A stretch of DNA of 64,000 nt from Plenodomus lindquistii. Taxonomy: Eukaryota; Ascomycota; Dothideomycetes; Pleosporales; Leptosphaeriaceae. The notes under the pieces were generated by a model. That model was not told the DNA's origin. It worked only from the letters and a program-made list of their open reading frames with translations, and did no database searches. The position numbers and the translations under genes were made by a program. The stretch is from assembly GCA_025504975.1 (NCBI GenBank), contig JANUWI010000018.1, positions 806,001 through 870,000 of the forward strand. Direction: 5' to 3'. Of the stretch, positions 35,655 to 47,743 are shown piece by piece; within the stretch, counting starts at the first letter, position 1, and every line of letters starts with the position of its first letter.

Positions 35655-36239
35655 GGGAATATTTCACCCAAGTAGTTCAGAACATGACAGACTTGTCATT
35701 CTCCCCCGTGTCATTGCCTTGTCGTTGTCGCCGTCGTCGCTGGTAGGGGTAGCCGCAAGCGTTGACGCGTACGTCCAGCCTGCACGCCTCGGGACTAGCT
35801 CATCGTTCCCGGTATTGTCTAGCCTGGTATTGCGCATTCCCAGACGTCTTTGTGAATGGTGCCGCCGGGCCGTTTCCCTCTTGGCCGGTGTATATACCTT
35901 TCATAGCTCGTCCCTTATATTGTAACTGTGAGTATCGATGTCACGAGCTATGTAGGCGGCTAGAGCTGCACATAAAAACTCGCTCCCTATTACAAACGGA
36001 GGTTATTGGTGAGCGTAGGCATGATGTGTCGTGGTTGTGACCGTAATCGTGGGTTGCGGACAGGAGTGAATGACGATCTTTAGCTAGATCTTGGCGCTGC
36101 TAGCTGCAAACCTAACTTAATCAGAAATGACGATTTCGCATTAGCATTTATAGCTTTCAACATTATGAAATTAGCGTTAATCTCTACGTGAACAATAAAT
36201 CTACCATGTATCTCAAATTATTCCAACGATCTACCCAAT
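35655..36239. other. convergent intergenic region, A+T-rich at right
   Basis: Between the 3' ends of the second P450 and the polyketide synthase. The last 130 bases are clearly A+T-rich, as expected for a 3' UTR and polyadenylation region. No gene is seen. Confidence 0.5.
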
Positions 36240-39200
36240 CTATGCCTTCTCGTCCAACGCCTTGTCCGTGATTTCAACTGCGCGGGTACTGATACTCACG
36301 TTAGGGTCCAGCAAGTCCAGCAGGCTAATGTTCGTCCCAAACACTTGGAGGAACCAGTTGCGCAACTCTGCAGCAATCAAGTTGTCCACGCCCATATCCG
36401 CAACTGACTTCGCCGCATCGATGGCTTCCACATCGACGAATAACATCTCAGCAACCGCATGTATGATGACTTCCTGTACCAGCGATACGGCGGCGGGACG
36501 ACTGTCAGTCCCCTCCCTGATGATTGCGGTGAATTCTTTGCGTATGGAAGTCGCAGTCACCTTCGATCCCGTGCTTGATGACTCCTCAGAATGAGCCGAC
36601 TGCCGTTGTGCATCTGAGAATGCGGGCATGATGTGGGACACGCGTCCATCGAGACACCAACGTGGCAGGGTGGCGGATGACGGTGTTTGGTCTTCGCGCT
36701 GTCGAGCCATCATAGCCATTGGGTCCAGATAAGTGTGGAGGTTCGCAGCTGAGAGCGGATCTTCCTCCTGGCCAAACCACTGCTGGGAAATGGGCTCATG
36801 CGAGGTTCTGTTGTCCAAGAACGCTGGCTCAAGGAGAGCTAAAAGTCGCGACTCGTCCAGTATTGGGGCCTTGTTGCGCTCGAAGAGGTTCACTGTAGCC
36901 GCCTTCGTGCCAACGTCTGAGATCTCCCCGATCAAACTGAAGGAAACTGTCGATGCAGGCAGACCTAGATGTCGGCGATAACGGGCGAAAGCATCCCGGA
37001 ATTTATTGGCTGCCGTATATGCAGCCTGTGTTGGGAACGCGTACACAGACAACGCCGATGTAGTCATTACGAAGAAATCGAGAGGCATGAATCGAACTGC
37101 CTCGTGTAGGTTCTTTGTGCCCTCGACCTCGGCTGATAGACTCTCGTTCCATCGCGATGCGGAGAGCTTGTCGAATGTAAGGTCGAGATACGAAGTGGTG
37201 GCATGAACAACACCTTTAATTGTATGTTTCGAAGCGATTTCCTGGATGACATGCATGACCTGGTCCTTTTTGCTGACATCGCACGAGAAGCATTCTACAT
37301 GGATATCGCGTGATGCGAGGAATTGGATTAGGTCCTGAGCTCCAGAAACACTCGACATGTGGCGCCGAGAAAGAAGTGCTAGATGTGTGGCACCTCGGTC
37401 TACCATCCAGCGGACCAAAGATTGACCCAGGCCTCCCAGGGCTCCAGTGATGACATAGCAAGCATTGGGGTCAAAGTGTACCTTCGGAGGCGAAGGCATT
37501 ACCCTGATCAGGCTGTCGGGGTTGGCGAAGCTGACGACTAACTTGCCGATCATGTCAGAGACGTTCCCAAGGACGGAGCTCACCTAAGCAACATCCAGGA
37601 CAGAAACTTTTTGGATGGGCTGGATGAGTCCCTTGCGATAATATTCATCAACTGCCTGCATGAGTTCTGCACCAAGCGTCAGGTCCGAGCCGAGGACAAT
37701 TACAGGATCAATGGAGCAAAAAGAGGTGTTTTGTGGGAGCGTTTCCACATTCACGACACGGGTGGCTTGCGTACTCGCGTGTCCCAGGTGAATCAGGTGG
37801 CCCAAAGGATGAAGTGCATGTGCGAAGGGAGCCAGACGTGCGCCTCCCATGGTGCTAATGATTGTGTCGAATTTACCGGTAAGAGTCCTGCGCGCGGCCC
37901 GTTGAACAGTCGTCGAGCTGGCTATGGATGAGATGACATGTGAGGCTGACATGGACTGTCCTTCAACGAGAAAGCAGGCTTGCTCGGCTGTTTCCACCAT
38001 GACGAAGACGTCCGCACCTTTGGCTAGTGCGAGATTGATCGTTGCTAGTCCAATGCCTTGGACATTGGTGTGGACAAGGACTGATTGACCTTTTCTGATC
38101 CGGGCGACCGACTCCAAGGCATATATTGCCATCGCATACGCAAATGGCATAGAGACCATCTTTTCAAGGACATCACTCGGTGAAAGCTTGCGTGCCATAG
38201 CTGCAGGTACCCTCGTACGGTTGCCGAATTGGCCTTTCCCAAGACCATAAACACGGTCTCCGACGTTGAAGTTATTGACTGTGGCACCTATTGCAGTAAC
38301 AGTGCCCGCGTATTCTGATGACAAATAGTCTTCGTCCACCCGGCCTGTCCAGCGGTGGAAGTCCCGAGCATCCAGGCCGATTGCCTCGACTGCCACGTCG
38401 ATGAAGTCTGTTTGGAGTGGCTGCAGAAGTTCTTCGCAAGGCTTGAAACACAAAGAGCTCATCACGCCTGGTGACTCGAAAGTGGCTTGCAAGGGACCCT
38501 GGCTCTTCAGCGGTAGTATCTCTGGCCTCATGCTGCGCAGTTCCATGCCGTGCTGTGAGTGAAACCCTGCGTCTGGCACATGACGGCTTACCCACAAGCA
38601 ACCTTCTGCCCACGAGAATTCTCGGTCCTGTGGACTACTGTCCGGAGTTTCCGAAGAAGTGAGTGGGTGAGTACGAAGAGCGCAATCTACAACGAAGCTA
38701 GCAAGATTGCCACGGTCATCTCTTTCTAGGTCAAAATCGCTGGCGTCGACATCGATTGATATGTACTCGTTGGCTGGGTTTTCGTTCTGAAGAACACGAA
38801 GGAGACCGGATAACACTGCGCCATTTGGACTCCGTCCTCTGAGCGTTCCGCTGCTTGTGAGGGCAATGAACTTCGTTGAGTTTTGTGAGAGGCGTTGCAG
38901 GCGAGCAAGGCCGTCATTGAACAATACATGTTCCTCGTCGAAGATAGTCACGATACATGAATCGGGAGGAACTGAGTCTACAGCTTCGTCGAATTTGCCA
39001 ATCTTGGGCTCTTTTCCTCGTTGCTCTAGAGCTGTTGAGATTTCCTGCACGAGAGGCGAAAGTGTGTCACAGACCACATAAACGGCAGAGTGGGGAGATT
39101 CGCTTGGTGCCTCGGTGATCACCGTAGAAAGGATGACAGAAGTGGTGTTATGTGGGTCCTATGAATAGTTAGTTATGTTAACATGGATCTAACCGAGAAC

Positions 39201-42200
39201 GTCATGAATATACAGAGGCGGGATAAGGGAGGGAATGAGAGAATTTGGATTTGCAGGGAGATACGCGGAATTCGATGGCGAGAATCGCGTAGGGCTGTGC
39301 AAGGAGTGGACAGCTGGGAGTGCGAAGTGGAACCTACTGGGAAATCATCCAGCACAACGTCTAGACCTGAGAAGCCAGCTCCCCGCAGCGAGCGGTCCCA
39401 GTCAGACAGACTCTGAAACGGGGCATCAACACGGCCGTCGGGAATACCAGCCCAGTAGCCGGTGAAAGTGCCCACAACTACACCAGGAACAATGAAATTT
39501 TCGTTGGTTTCCACCAAGACGAGCTTTCCTCCGGGCTTCAGAAGCCTACGGCAATTCTTCAGAGTTCTGTGCATGTTGGAAGTGGCGTGCAGAACCTGGC
39601 ACGCAATGATCAGATCGTAAGTTCCCTCTACGTATCCCTGATCGACTGGGTCTCCCTCTATGTCGAATACAGAAAAGTTCATGTCTTGAAACTGCGCCAG
39701 AGATTCACGGGCTCCCGAGAGAAAGCCAGCCGAGATATCAGTGAAGGTGTAGTCGCGGTAGGCTTTGATGCCATTGGGGCCGCTGAACGCCTTCATGGCT
39801 ATGCGCGTCGCGCCACCAGTACCCCCTCCAATTTCTAGGATGCGTGCGTTAGGGTTGGAATAGGCAAGTCCGGCCAGAACGTGGTGCAGTTGAGGATAGA
39901 TGCCTGTCATCAACAGACCATATTGATAAAGAGGCGTAAGTAAGTCCTCAGTGAGAATGACATCAATGCCTGTTCTACGTTCGTAAAGAATATCGGCCAT
40001 GTTGTCGTGGAGCAGCTTTGCGATTTGTACCTCGATGATGTGTGCTGCCTGGTTGGCCAATTCTTCGATCTTCTGGGTAAGCTTGCCCTCGGCTGCTAGT
40101 TCTCTTGCTTCATTCATCAAGACAGAACAATCGAGTTCACCTTTCCTCTGGACCCAGCGGAAAAAGTGTCCTACATCGCCGGATGGCTTGGGCCCGTTCA
40201 ACAGACGCCCAAAAGTCTCGTATATGCTGAAGACGACAAAATGGGCAAGCCTGTTCGTGATTGCCCACGAAGGTGCCTGTTCTACGTTGGCCTCGGGCGG
40301 AGGATGCCTGCTGCGGGCTTGGTCATTGCTCATGGCCCGGATGTCGGGCTTCCAAACGAGACGCGTAAAGGGGCTACTGACGGCTCTATCTTTGGCCCTT
40401 TCCGCACTGGAGAAACTGATGCATCGCAGGCCCTCAGCTCTAGCCAAGATTTCGTTGTTGCTGCTGGTCAGGGAAAAGTCAAGATGTGCGCCCCGGATAC
40501 CGCGCCGCTCACCATGAGCGACGACGGTACACATGGCACCGGCATTACGTTCGATGTCGTTGGAGATGTACAAGCGAGCGAGCCGGACTGGTACGAAAGC
40601 TGTGCTGGCCTCAGCATGCTTGCCGCTGTGGCATGCAATGAGTCCCAGCTGAATCGCGCCATCAAGGGCCGCCGGATGCAGGGGGTATTTGGACTCGCCT
40701 CCCTCGACATGTGTGCGTGTAGTGTGCAAATCAAGAGTTGCGGCGGCCACGTTCGAGGCTTGCTGAATAGACACGTTTGATAGGGGTTGGAAGGCTGGGC
40801 CGTAACCGAGACCTATCTGCGCGAATTGCTTGTACCAGGCCTTGGCACTCACGGCGCGAGATGGTCCGGGCAGGGCCTCTGCTTGCTCTTGACTCTCTCC
40901 TGCACCGTCGCCACTCTGCTCAACCACGACTTTCACGCGGCCAATGCAATGCTCAGCCCATTCGTCACTTTGTCGATCAACGGAGCTGATTGAGAAAGAT
41001 GCCCATGCTGGTGAGTGGGTTGTGGACATGTCGGACGCAAGCTCCAAGCTCGTCAACACCTCGACGCCATAGTCGTCTTCCGGTATCACCAAGCTTTTGT
41101 CAATGGCCACGTCCGCCAGTGAAAAGCCTTTGATTCGCGGCGGCTCGGAACTGTCATCGTGGATTCGCGAGGCCGCCTCTACTGCCATGGCCATGTATGC
41201 CGCACCAGGCAGGACTGCGTCTGGCAAGAGCCGGTGATCTCCCAACCATGACAAATCCTTGATACGAATGATGTTGCGCCACTGCGGCCGCAGCTTCGCA
41301 GTTCCAACAACCTTTGACCCTAATAGATCGTGTCTGAGGACTGTTCGGTATCGATATTCCTTGCTGGCCCGGCTTTCGTGATAGTTCAAACCACCATAGG
41401 TGTACTGATAGGGAGGAAGAGCAGTGCAGACACAACCGTGTTCCACAACTCCATCGACACCATCGACGCTATTCACCGCAGCAATGTTGACGGGTACATT
41501 CAAACAAAACAAGGTCCCGGCAAGCTGTAACACTGACCTCTGCCCATTTTCTTGGCGTTTCAGCGTTGAGGCATACGGCAGAACTTTGCCAGCTGCCTTT
41601 AGGATCTGCTCTACAGGGCTTTTGAGCGCCGGATGGGGCCCAATTTCTATAAGCACGTGAATTGGAACTTCTGGGTTCTCCACAAGCCCTGCGATGGCTT
41701 CCGAGAAGCGCACTGGGGACTCGAGATTCGCCCGCCAGTACGTTGCGAACTCGTCAATTAAAGTCGTGCTTTTGGTGGGTGTAACGGACGAAACCCATGC
41801 TGCGTGTTGGTAGCGCTGTGTCGCCAAGCCAAGCTCCTTGACGCATTGCATGCCTTCAGCGAGTGCGGTGACGTAGTCACGCCCAATGGGGAGCATATGA
41901 TGCGAATGATACGCATTACCACCAGTCTTGAGCTGTCGATTGAAGATGCCTGCATCTGTCATGGCTGCGGACAGCTGCTTGATGGCGGTCTCTTCTCCAG
42001 ATAAAGTGACACTGCCGGGGGAATTGATAGCGGCGATCTTCACTTCGTCTTCTCGACCTCGCACATACGCCACTACCTCTTCGAGCCCGAGACCGACAGC
42101 CAACATGGCGCCTTCTTGGTTGTTTTTCGATACCGCTTGGCCACGGAGGTATGCGGCGACGATGGCTTCAGCAGCTGAAATACGCCCAGCCGCGTACGCC

Positions 42201-44377
42201 GCTGCTATTTCACCCGACGAGTGTCCAGCGACGCCGGACGGTCGAACGGACCATGATGCTAGAAGATCCACAAGCCCAACTTGTACGGCTGTACATACAG
42301 CTTGTGAGACCTCGGCGGTCTGGATCAGAGCTGTGTCCCCATCGCCAGAGAGGATATCCTCCAGTGACCAAGAAGGAGGACTTGGCAACAGCTTGAGAAT
42401 GACATCCAGGTATTCGATCGCCATTCGGAATACGCGATATTTGAACAACTCAGCGCCCATACCGTGCCACTGAGCGCCCTGCCCAGTGAAGATGAATCCA
42501 ACGTTGGCCGCGTGCAAAGGTGCTCTAATGGGTTTTGAATGTACCGCAAGTTCGCTACCGATCGATTCCTTGCCTTTTTCAACTACGCAAAAGAATCGTT
42601 GCGCGAATCTTGAGCGCCCACTGAGCGTGTAGGCGACGTCTGTCAGCGGGAACTTGTCAATCACTTTTGACATTGCCTCGACATTAAGCTTGAGGGAGTT
42701 ATCATTATGTGCTGAAAAAGGCAGTAGGACGTGCTGGCGTGAAGTCGCGTTGGATCTGGAAACCAGCGATGGTCCTTCAATCAATGGGAAGTGTCATGTC
42801 AGGTGTCCATTCTTTCGACCATTCGCCTTTCCATTGCTAAGATTTTCGCCAGGTTGACCGTTCGCCATGGGCTTCATCTGTTTTCCGTTCTGATGGGTTC
42901 CCGCATTACCATTCACCACGGTTTCGTAAACACCGGGTGCCACGTACCCTGGCAGTACGTTGTTTACATGATCAATGATGCAATGTGCGTTTGCACCACC
43001 ATAGCCAAATGAGTTGATACTCGCTCGTCGCAATTTACCCACTGGCCAAGGCGTCACCTCTGTCACTGGACGGACTCTGGCTCCCTCAAAGTCGACGTTT
43101 GGGTTCCGTGTTTCGAGACTGAATATGGGAGGAATCGCATCGTTCTCTAGGGCAAGCACGACCTTCATGATTGATGCAAGGGCACTAGAACCTTCGCCGT
43201 GACCTACATTGCTCTTGACGGAGCCAACGAGAAGGGGATCGTCATCGGATCTGTATTCAGCGAATACCTTGCCCACGGCCGCCATCTCGATCGGATCACC
43301 AACGTACGTGCCCGTACCATGGCATTCGAAGTAGCTCGTGTCTTTGAACGAGAGACCGCCGGCGTTTCGATAAGCTTCGCGAATAACGGTTTCCTGACCA
43401 CGGGCGCTGGGCCTTGTGATTCCACCGGTCCAGCCGTTGGAGTTGATGGCAGTGCCCCTAATCATTGCGCGAATCGGAGCACCTGTGGCCAATGCTAAAG
43501 CTGGTCTTTTCAAATAGATGGCACTGTATCCTTCTCCCCGGGCATACCCATCAGCTTTGATGTCGAAGGTATGGCATCTTCCAGAGGCAGAAAGAGCACC
43601 CAGTTTGTCGAGCGCAATCTGTACCCCAGGATCTCCTATCCAATTTGCCGAAGCTACAATAGCCGAATCGCAATCCCCGGCACGGATCGCGTTGACTGCG
43701 AGGTGCAATGCGCACATGGATGATGAACAGGCAGTATCGACTGTCAGACTATGCGCAGATATCAGTGGACCGATATTTGTGCATTATTGGTTCGGAAGAG
43801 TTGAACATACCTTGGCCCTTGAAGGTTAAAAATATAACTTATGCGATTGGCAAGAATGCTGGTCCCGGCGCCCACAAAAGCATATGGTCTTGGGTTATCC
43901 CAATCGCGGGATTGTATCATCCAGTGGTCTAAGCAAAAATTACCAACGAAGACGCCAGTCCGAGATCCGGAGACGCTATCCCATGTTTCTCCCGCGTTCT
44001 CTATAGCTTCGAATGCTACCTCAAGCAATTTGCGTTGTGACGGATCCATTGTTTCGACTTCGAGAGCAGTCATACCAAAGAAAGAGTGATCGAACAAACG
44101 AGCATCTTCCTCTGCCAAGAAACCGCCTTTCATAGAGAAGCCACCTGGACGGTTCGCATTGGGATGGTGGAAACCTTGCGCAGAAAAGCGAGGGTATTGG
44201 AATTCTTTCCAGCCATCGATCTTGTCACACAAGAATTTCCAGAAAGCAGAGGCATCGTGAACACCGCCGGGCCACCGACATCCTGTTTCTGGTGTTAACT
44301 ATTGTCTAATCATGACCGAGCTAAGAGCCCTTACCCATCCCAACGATTGCCACAGCTTCATGTTCGTCGCGCTGCAT
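36240..44377 (-). CDS. highly reducing polyketide synthase (KS-AT-DH-cMT-ER-KR-ACP), interrupted and with a mutated ACP
   Basis: An iterative type I synthase of roughly 2,650 codons. It starts at 44377 (MQRDEHEAVAIVGMG), and introns follow near 44330 and 43822. KS: DTACSSS (Cys), ECHGTGT and KSNVGHGEG (His). AT: GQGAQWHGMG and GHSSGE. DH: WLGDHRLLPDAVLPGAAY and HPAALDG. C-MT: ILEIGGGTGGAT. An intron lies near 39165. ER: EYAGTVTAIGATVNNFNVGD and GIGLATINLALAKG. KR: TGALGGLGQSLV and the YTAAN catalytic Tyr. ACP: MGVDNLIAAELR. Three oddities: a TGA at 42794-42796 between KS and AT (possibly a 45-base intron), a TAG at 37584-37586 between ER and KR where Gln is usual (VLDVA*VSSV), and Asn (AAC, 36381-36383) replacing the ACP serine that carries phosphopantetheine. 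As read, the enzyme cannot work. It is divergent from the O-methyltransferase. Confidence 0.9.
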
Positions 44378-45038
44378 AGTACGAGCCCCTGATGTTGAAT
44401 GGACTGGTACTCAGATGACGCGTGTTGTCTGCTCTGGACAATGGACACTAGAGCCTGGTGGTTCTGCAGACGAGAAACATTTGACGTTAAGTTCGCTAAT
44501 CTTTCACGTGTTCTTCTATGGTTTCTGCGCCTGTAGATCGATTTACGAAGGCGTCTTCGGTAGGAATCCAAACTTCTGCAATTGGCAGATTGCACCGAGA
44601 CCGAGAACATCGGCCGGCATACACTTGCGGATGTGCCTCGGCCGGTATGCAGGCTGCCATTACGCCCGATTCGAGCGTGCTGATTAACCATCTGCGACAT
44701 GTCAGATCTGACATGCCCGACAGTGGAACCTCGACATGTAGTTTCTTGGCGTAGTACAACTTCGAGACCGGACCGGTATGATCTACAATTTCGGGCATCG
44801 CTGATATCAATACGAGCTCTAAATCACCCAGTTGAGCTTCCTGCAGCCTAATCTGTAGAATCCTGTCGAACTGCTCCGGCTTTCATTATCTTCGAACCAA
44901 AAGCCCCCCTTCACCAGGCGTGGAACATTTTCTGGTCATTTCCGAAAACATTCATCATTGTCAATCACAGCATCCAATAGCTTGTCTATCCACACCACAA
45001 TCTCTCCTGCCTCAGAGAAACAGTTTCACTTAGTCACG
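44378..45038. promoter_or_regulatory. divergent promoter, polyketide synthase / O-methyltransferase
   Basis: About 660 noncoding bases. Two direct copies of TCGGCCGG followed by YAT lie at 44610-44617 and 44638-44645, 28 bases apart, each one base off the TCGGCCGA palindrome found in other cluster promoters. Minus-strand frames at 44299-44810 show no protein motif. Confidence 0.55.
44610..44648. promoter_or_regulatory. paired TCGGCCGGYAT motifs, candidate operator
   Basis: TCGGCCGGCAT at 44610-44620 and TCGGCCGGTAT at 44638-44648, in the same orientation, 28 bases start to start. They sit midway between the two divergent genes. They resemble paired Zn2Cys6 target sites; binding is inference. 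Confidence 0.5.
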
Positions 45039-46378
45039 ATGGCCAAGCAACCGGTCCACGATGTCTCAATCCTTGAACTGGCCCAGAGCATTTCCCAGCT
45101 CACTCAGGATTTGACGAAATATCTTGAAGCCAACAATCTCGCCGCGCCTACATTTGCGCTTGACTCACCAGACCCGCCCGCTACCCCAGAGTATCGCCGT
45201 CTCCATGCTGACTTGAAGTCTTCTCTGGAAGACCTCCAACGGCTTATAGACAGCCCAAGAAAATGATTGAGAGAATTCTGCTGTACTGGCTACGACTTGG
45301 GTGCCCTCCAGGTCGCACTTGACTTCGAGTTCTTTGATCTGGTCCCAGCCCATGGAGCGATCACGATCGACGAGTTGGCCAAACAGGCAAAGCTTGATGC
45401 GGATCGTACTGGTCGCGTCGTTCGTCAACTTATGACCTATCGGATTTTTGAAGAGCATGCACCGAGGTTGATTTCGCATAGCTCTACCTCTCTCTTGATG
45501 CAGCAAGATGAGGAGCTCCGCTCCGTCGTGCATTACTCTCTCGACGAGATGCTCAAAGCTGCTGCCGACTGCAACATCACTTTGAAGGCCCATCCGTACG
45601 AAGCCCATCAGAACTTGAATCCGTTTATAACCCGGCATGGCGTCGGTATCTTCGAATTTTACCAGAAGAATCCAGAAAAGGCGGTGCGTTTCTCGAAAGC
45701 CATGGCCGGATTGAGGCAGATGGACCACCATCTCGACAATTTGCTGAAAGATGGGTTTGATTGGTCCGCCCTAAAGGGAACAGTTGTTGATTGCGGTGGT
45801 GGTAACGGACATATTTCCAAAACGCTGGCTACGGTATGTTCACCTGCACCCTCATTTCCAGCCTTACAATCTTTGTGTTCCAAAATTGACGAGCTGAACG
45901 AAAGATGTACCCGAGTCTGGATTTTATAGTACAGGATTCGAACGTCGACATGCTCGCAGAGGGGCGAGACTCACTTCCTGCCGAGCTCGCTTCTCGCGTG
46001 GTCTATTCTCAGCATAGCTTTTTCGACCCGCAACCTGTCGAGAATGCCGCTGCCTTCTTGATCCGCCAGTGTACGCACAACTGGGCTGATCGCGACGTCG
46101 TGAAGATCTTCAAGGCGTTCGTTCCTGGGCTGGAGAAGTCTGGCCCGAACACCCCACTGCTCATAAACGATATCGTTATTCCAGAGCCAGGGGTCTGGCC
46201 ACGGCACCAGGAACGTATCGTGCGCCAGGTTGACATGGTGATGTTGGTCAACTGTGGCGCTAAGCAGCGCACCGAGGCTGAATTCAAAGCCTTGTTGTTG
46301 GAAGCGGACCCAAGGTACGAGATCAGGAATGTGTTCGACAATGGGCCCTTGGGTCTCCTAGAGGTTTATCTCAAGTAG
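45039..46378 (+). CDS. class I O-methyltransferase, interrupted by an in-frame TGA
   Basis: Transfers a methyl group from S-adenosylmethionine to a hydroxyl. The start at 45039 gives MAKQPVHDVSILELAQSISQ. Exon 1 runs to 45833 and exon 2 from 45905 to 46378, phase 0. The N-terminal winged-helix dimerisation region (DLGALQVALDFEFFDLVPAH) precedes the Rossmann domain with SAM motif VVDCGGGNGH. The catalytic His is in QCTHNWADRDVVKIF, and the usual C-terminal GLLEVYLK ends the protein. At 45264-45266 (codon 76) TGA interrupts DSPRK*LREFCCTGYD. The conserved sequence continues in the same frame, so this is a single nonsense codon. Trp (TGG) would fit. Truncation there removes the whole catalytic domain. 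It shares its promoter with the polyketide synthase. Confidence 0.85.
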
Positions 46379-46804
46379 AATGGAAAAGGGAAGGGCTCGC
46401 TTCTGTGACAAGTCACTGGGTTGCCAGACGCGTAATCATACCATCAATATCATGTGCAATAACTTCTCCGTGACTCAGGTAAATGCTGTTTCATTACCCG
46501 TCTGAAATTGGATTCGCAGCAAGATCAGTCAGCAATTGCATGCAACATATCGGTTCAACGGCTGTCGTATAGTTTCGGCCGATGAGTCTGTCAGCATTGA
46601 CCGGGGTCCCAACATGATCTGATCGTTTTCGGTCAACCATCAGTAGTCGGTGCACAAGGTTGGAGGCTCACTTGCTAGTATCTGCTTGGCCAGACATTTC
46701 TCCTTAACCTTGCTGTTTCACAATTACATGTACAGATTCTCTTATAATTTTCGTGCCGTCTGTGCGTGTATTACCGCAACTCTTCATCTCTAGTAATACA
46801 CAAA
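46379..46804. promoter_or_regulatory. promoter of first short-chain dehydrogenase
   Basis: Noncoding region containing the perfect palindrome TCGGCCGA at 46575-46582, 223 bases before the dehydrogenase start. Confidence 0.5.
46575..46582. promoter_or_regulatory. TCGGCCGA palindrome, candidate operator
   Basis: The third perfect copy of the palindrome, again in the promoter of a cluster gene. Confidence 0.5.
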
Positions 46805-47694
46805 ATGACCGACACGATAAGCACTATATTGATCATTGGCGCCGCTGGTGGCATAGGCGAGGCGTTGGCCCGTCACTTTCACACCCTGGCGAAGAAGATT
46901 ATTGTCACAGGCCGCGAGCAGGACGAATCCCGACTTAGTCGACTAGCAGAAGACCTGCCCGGCCTGGAATATCGCGTGGTATGCTTACGTTACTAATCTA
47001 CAAAGAACGACATCAGAGCGCTAATGACTTCATTGTCCAGTGGGATTTGACTCATCTCGATAAACTGGAAATACAGGTGCAAAACATCATAAACGACTTT
47101 CTCACCCTGGACACTGTCTTCATCAACGCCGGAATACAAACTTACTACGACATCTTCCGGGAGCCATGTAAATCAGATGCTGTAATCCGGGAACTCACGA
47201 CGAACCTTACGGCCCCAGTCTTAGTTGCCCAGGCCTTCGCCTCCCATCTCCTTGCTCGAGCGCAGTCTAGCCCCGAGACTAAAACGACCCTGTTCTTGAC
47301 GAGTTCATCACTGGCATACTTTCCAGTACCATTCTTCCCGACATACTGCGCCGCAAAGGCTGGTATTGCAGCTTTTACGAAAGTGTTGCGGATGCAAATG
47401 GAGGCTACGGGCTGCAAGAACATGAATGTTGTTGAGGTTGTGCCGCCATATGTTGATACGCCGCTGGATGCAGCGCATAGAGAGAAGATAGATGAGCTAC
47501 AAGGAGGAAGCGAGAAGGCTGTACAGCCTATGAGATTGGAGGAATACGTGACTCAATTTTTCAAGGAGCTGGAAAGGACCACAGAGACTGGGTCATTCAG
47601 GAACGAGATCGGAGTTGGCTTTGGGGCTCGGGGCGCTGAGATTTGGCACGAAGGCTATGAGAGACTGTGCGGTGCTTCGGGTTTGGACAGCTGA
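46805..47694 (+). CDS. short-chain dehydrogenase/reductase, intact
   Basis: An NAD(P)-dependent oxidoreductase with the classical fold. Two exons (46805-46978 and 47041-47694) give 275 residues in phase. The cofactor motif is IIGAAGGIGEALARHF. FINAGIQTYYD replaces the usual NNAG with INAG. The catalytic Ser lies in FLTSSSLAYFPVPFF and the Tyr/Lys pair in PTYCAAKAGIAAF. VPPYVDTPLD is the usual post-catalytic loop. The C-terminus (GFGARGAEIWHEGYERL) resembles the DltE-like fungal subgroup. All catalytic residues are present and there is no lesion. Its position between the O-methyltransferase and the second methyltransferase, with the shared palindrome upstream, supports cluster membership. A ketone reduction or alcohol oxidation on the polyketide is the likely role. 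Confidence 0.9.
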
Positions 47695-47743
47695 GATGCA
47701 GACTATAAGGCTATTCTTGCATTTGCCTACAAGGACACTGTTA

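Noticed and set aside
44299..44810. Minus-strand frames upstream of the synthase as a possible extra gene or N-terminal extension
   Set aside because: They contain no KS or other protein motif, and the synthase KS begins normally a few residues after the Met at 44377.
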